From: Hyphomicrobiales bacterium
GTDB taxonomy: Bacteria; Pseudomonadota; Alphaproteobacteria; Rhizobiales; Rhizobiaceae
Assembly: GCA_900466945.1 (NCBI GenBank)
Contig: UBNV01000007.1
Span: 106,696 to 170,695, forward strand
Reading direction: 5' to 3'
DNA: 64,000 bases
Positions 61,051-64,000 of this stretch are shown piece by piece; within the stretch, counting starts at the first letter, position 1, and every line of letters starts with the position of its first letter. The notes below the pieces were generated by a model that did not search any database, was not told the origin of the DNA, and saw only the letters and a list, made by a program, of their open reading frames with translations. Position numbers and translations under genes: made by a program.

Positions 61051-62154
61051 TCAAGCCTTGCCGACATCCTGCCAACGTTTCGCATCCGAGGAGGCCCAGG
61101 CCGCGTCGACCACCTCCAGCACGGCAAGGCCGTCGCGAAAGGTCGGCCAGATGGACTGGCCGGTATCGATGGCCTGCAGGAAATCACGGGCCTCGATAAT
61201 GATTTGGTCCTGGTAGCCGGTGCCGTGGCCGGGGCCGAGGCAGAAGGACTGGTAGTCGGGATGGGCGGGGCCGGTCAGGATCTTGACATAGCCGCGCGTC
61301 GCTTCCGCCCCTTCCGCTCTGTAGAGCCAGAGCGCGTTCTGGTCTTCCTGGTCGAAGCGGATGGCACCCTTCGTGCCGGTGATTTCATAGGCATAACCCA
61401 TCTTGCGACCGGTCGCGATACGGCTGAAATGCAATTGCCCCATGGCGCCATTGTCGAAACGGCACATCATCTGGGCCTGGTCGTCATTGCTCACGGTGCC
61501 GCCCGGGCGCGTGCCATGCACGGTCTCGATTTCGGCGATCAGGCTCGCAATCGGCCCGACCAGGGCGAGTGCCGCGTTGATCATGTGCGGCGCAAGGTCA
61601 CCCATTGTGCCATTGGCCCGGCCCGTCGTGCGCCAGGTGGCGTGTGCCTGCGGGTCGGCGTAGAAATCCTCCGTATGCTCGCCCCGGAACCAAGTGATGG
61701 CGCCGATTTCACCGGCAGCGATCAGTTGCCGGGCAAATTGGCTGGCGGGGGTGCGGATGTAATTGTAGCCGACCATATTGACGGCACCTGAGCTTTCCGC
61801 AGCCGCAACCATGGCTCTCGCATCGGCAAGGCTTGCGCCCATGGGTTTTTCGCAGAAAACGGGTTTGCCGCGCGAGAAGGCTGCCTCGGCGATCTCGCGA
61901 TGGTGCGACTGGGGGGTGGCAATGACGATGGCCTCGACCTTCGGATCGCCCACGAGTTCGCACCAGTCGGCTGTGGCGCGGGCAAAGCCGAAGGCCTGGC
62001 GATAGGCCTCGGCCGATGCGGGCGTACTGGCGCAGATCATCTCCAGCTGCGGACGTAGGCGCGTGCCAAATACCGCTCCGACCGAGGCCATGGCGACCGA
62101 ATGCGCCTTGCCCATATAGCCGCCCCCGACAATGCCGATCCCAATCTTTGTCAC
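61051..62154 (-). CDS. Gfo/Idh/MocA-family oxidoreductase 2
   Basis: A 367-residue oxidoreductase with Rossmann motif GIVGGGYMGKAHS, PVFCEKPMGASLADA (EKP lysine) and MGDLAPHMINAALAL (D-x3-H). It is clearly different from oxidoreductase 1, so the pair probably catalyse different steps or isomers. ATG at 62154. It is first in the leftward series and divergent from iolD across 127 bp that hold the second palindromic operator. Confidence 0.92.
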   Translation of the reverse strand: MTKIGIGIVGGGYMGKAHSVAMASVGAVFGTRLRPQLEMICASTPASAEAYRQAFGFARATADWCELVGDPKVEAIVIATPQSHHREIAEAAFSRGKPVFCEKPMGASLADARAMVAAAESSGAVNMVGYNYIRTPASQFARQLIAAGEIGAITWFRGEHTEDFYADPQAHATWRTTGRANGTMGDLAPHMINAALALVGPIASLIAEIETVHGTRPGGTVSNDDQAQMMCRFDNGAMGQLHFSRIATGRKMGYAYEITGTKGAIRFDQEDQNALWLYRAEGAEATRGYVKILTGPAHPDYQSFCLGPGHGTGYQDQIIIEARDFLQAIDTGQSIWPTFRDGLAVLEVVDAAWASSDAKRWQDVGKA

Positions 62155-62180
62155 TTCGCACCGCCTCGTTTAAAATCTCT

Positions 62181-62196
62181 TTGCAACCGGTTGCAA
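62181..62196. promoter_or_regulatory. palindromic LacI-type operator, copy 2
   Basis: An exact second copy of TTGCAACCGGTTGCAA, between oxidoreductase 2 (leftward, start 62154) and iolD (rightward, start 62282). It ties both transcription units to the regulator encoded from 57890. Confidence 0.88.
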
Positions 62197-62281
62197 ATTT
62201 TGTATCGTCAGATCAGGTTTTGCACAAGATGGTTTTGTGCGGTGCCTGAAGATTATACGCCATCCAAGGAACAGGCTCGCC

Positions 62282-64000
62282 ATGACTGAAGGCACGATCC
62301 GGCTGACAACAGCACAGGCGATCACCCGCTATCTGGCGGCACAGTACATCGAGATTGACGGGCAGGAACATCGCCTGTGCGGCGGCGGCTTCGGCATTTT
62401 CGGCCATGGCAATGTGACCTGTCTCGGCGAGGCGCTTTATCCGCTGCAGGCCGAACTGCCCCTTTATCGCGGCCAGAACGAGCAGAGCATGGGCTTTGCC
62501 GCCGCCGCCTATGCCAAGCAATGGCTACGACAGCGCTTCATGTTCTGTACGGCCAGCGCCGGGCCGGGCACCGCCAACCTGCTGACCAGCGCAGCACTCG
62601 CACATGCCAATCGCCTGCCGGTGCTGCTTCTGTGCGGTGACACCTTCCTCACCCGCCTGCCGGACCCGGTGCTGCAGCAGATGGAGCACTACGGCGATCC
62701 GAGCCTCGGCCTCAACGATGCTTTCAAGTCCGTCAGCCGCTATTGGGACCGGATTACCCATCCGGCGCAGGTGTTGCAGAGCCTGCCGGCAGCGATTGCC
62801 ACGCTGATCGATCCGGCCGATTGCGGGCCGGCCTTTCTCGGTCTGCCGCAGGATGTCCAGGGATGGGCCTATGACTATCCGGTGGCCTTTTTCGAAAAGC
62901 GCATCAACCGGATCCGCCGGCAGATGCCGGATGCGGTGGAACTGGCCGAAGCCGCCCGGCTGCTGCGGTCGGCGCAACGGCCCGTCATCATCGCTGGCGG
63001 CGGTGTGCAATATTCGCGTGCGGTCGTCGAGTTGACGCGCTTTGCCGAAGCACACGCCATTCCCGTGATCGAAACCATTGCCGGACGGGCCAATCTGCTC
63101 GCGACGCATCCGCTCAATATCGGCCCTGTCGGCGTAACCGGATCCGACAGCGCAAACCAGGTGGCGGAAGAAGCCGATGTGATTCTGTCCGTCGGCTGCC
63201 GGCTGCAGGATTTCACCACGGGCTCCTGGACGGCTTTCTCTAAGACGGCCCGGCTCATCTCTCTGAACGTTGCCCGGCATGATGCGGGCAAGCATCGCGC
63301 CCTGCCGGTCGTCGGCGATGCGAAGCTGGGGCTTGAAGCGCTTTCCTCGGCGCTGGACGGCTATAGATCTCCAGACGAGTGGACCGCGTCAGCCAGGGCG
63401 GCCCGGAGGCGGTGGGACGTTTACGTCTCGGGCAATGTGACCGTCGGCAACCGGCCCAATTCCTATGCGCAGGCGATTGGCGTGGTGAATGCGCTGTGCG
63501 ACCCGCGCGACCGCATCGTCGCTGCGGCCGGTGGCCTGCCGGCGGAGGTGACTGCGAACTGGCGCACGCTCGGGATCGGCACTGTCGATGTCGAATTCGG
63601 CTTCAGTTGCATGGGCTACGAGATCGCCGGCGGCTGGGGTGCACGCATCGCCCAATGCGAGCGCGAGCCGAACCACGACACGATCGTCTTCACCGGAGAC
63701 GGCTCCTATCTGCTGATGAATTCCGACATTTATTCCTCGGTGCTGACGGGCAAGAAGCTGATCATCCTGGTGCTGGACAACGGCGGCTTTGCTGTCATCA
63801 ACAAGCTGCAGAACAATACCGGCCAGCCGAGCTTCAACAACCTGTTCGTCGATTGCCCGACGGTTGCCGAACCCTTCCGGGTGGATTTCGAGGCTCACGC
63901 GCGGGCAATGGGGGCGATTGCCGAAACGGTTGCCGATCCGGAAGAGCTCGCCGAGGCCTTCAAGCGGGCCAAGGCGGCCGACCGGACGAGCGTGATCTGC
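62282..64000 (+). CDS. iolD: trihydroxycyclohexane-1,2-dione hydrolase (5' part)
   Basis: 573 codons are visible from ATG at 62282, and the C-terminus lies past the window. The product is a ThDP-dependent enzyme that opens the ring of 3D-trihydroxycyclohexane-1,2-dione in myo-inositol catabolism. It has YRGQNEQSMGFAAAAYAKQ with the ThDP-activating Glu, TASAGPGTANLLT, and the ThDP-Mg motif GDGSYLLMNSDIYS (from about residue 472), ending the metal site in LDNGGF. The N-terminus and length so far match IolD of other rhizobia. The next genes (iolE, iolB) are expected beyond the edge. Confidence 0.95.
   Translation, partial: MTEGTIRLTTAQAITRYLAAQYIEIDGQEHRLCGGGFGIFGHGNVTCLGEALYPLQAELPLYRGQNEQSMGFAAAAYAKQWLRQRFMFCTASAGPGTANLLTSAALAHANRLPVLLLCGDTFLTRLPDPVLQQMEHYGDPSLGLNDAFKSVSRYWDRITHPAQVLQSLPAAIATLIDPADCGPAFLGLPQDVQGWAYDYPVAFFEKRINRIRRQMPDAVELAEAARLLRSAQRPVIIAGGGVQYSRAVVELTRFAEAHAIPVIETIAGRANLLATHPLNIGPVGVTGSDSANQVAEEADVILSVGCRLQDFTTGSWTAFSKTARLISLNVARHDAGKHRALPVVGDAKLGLEALSSALDGYRSPDEWTASARAARRRWDVYVSGNVTVGNRPNSYAQAIGVVNALCDPRDRIVAAAGGLPAEVTANWRTLGIGTVDVEFGFSCMGYEIAGGWGARIAQCEREPNHDTIVFTGDGSYLLMNSDIYSSVLTGKKLIILVLDNGGFAVINKLQNNTGQPSFNNLFVDCPTVAEPFRVDFEAHARAMGAIAETVADPEELAEAFKRAKAADRTSVIC

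Noticed and set aside
1..64000. CRISPR arrays, tRNA/rRNA genes, insertion sequences, phage attachment sites
   Set aside because: No regularly spaced repeats, cloverleaf-like sequences, transposase motifs or terminal inverted repeats were seen.

Overview
The window is chromosomal or chromid DNA from an alphaproteobacterium, most likely a member of the Rhizobiaceae. The basis is an ExoY-type sugar transferase with an ExoQ-like polymerase, rhizobial-style polyol and inositol ABC operons, several small proteins that look typically rhizobial, and a MexEF-type pump with a LysR regulator. No rRNA, tRNA, insertion sequence or CRISPR array was seen.

Region 1 (1-8776) is an extracellular polysaccharide locus. 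A leftward gene series encodes a GT4 glycosyltransferase, a Wzy/ExoQ-like polymerase, an ExoY-like priming transferase, a Wzx flippase and a TIGR04325-type methyltransferase cut by the window edge. A GT8 glycosyltransferase and a secreted glycoside hydrolase read rightward. A LuxR-type regulator with a degenerate receiver and a Crp/Fnr-type regulator (8920-10663) separate this from the next region.

Region 2 (10664-26323) is the most unusual part: a hybrid NRPS-PKS assembly line behind a long leader with repeats. It has a stand-alone A-PCP protein, a 2723-residue KS-AT-ACP-aminotransferase-C-A-PCP protein, and a C-PCP-thioesterase protein. The last C domain has lost its catalytic histidine and its thioesterase has cysteine in place of the usual serine. 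A translationally coupled protein with a putative carbohydrate-acting beta-propeller follows, and a convergent Sfp-type phosphopantetheinyl transferase can activate the carriers. The internal glycine-type adenylation code and in-line aminotransferase predict a beta-amino-acyl-glycine core. The surrounding sugar genes raise the possibility of a glycosylated or glycan-linked product.

Region 3 (26500-34676) holds an M42-family peptidase, a LysR regulator divergent from a hydrolase-fold pseudoenzyme plus MexE/MexF-like efflux genes, and a cold-shock protein.

Region 4 (34689-43328) is a complete sugar or polyol ABC importer operon ending in a fused DhaK-DhaL dihydroxyacetone kinase. It faces a LacI-type regulator across two perfect palindromic operators 30 bp apart.

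Region 5 (43329-54756) is a loosely packed stress and signalling region. It has a frameshifted pseudogene, tiny membrane peptides, exonuclease III, a KaiC-like ATPase with a hybrid histidine kinase, an MgtC-like protein, 3-methyladenine glycosylase and an MHYT-domain hybrid kinase.

Region 6 (54757-64000) is an inositol-type catabolic locus. It has a ribose-family ABC importer, a LacI regulator, two Gfo/Idh oxidoreductases, an IolE-like isomerase and iolD (cut by the window end). Two identical copies of the palindrome TTGCAACCGGTTGCAA sit in its two divergent promoter regions.
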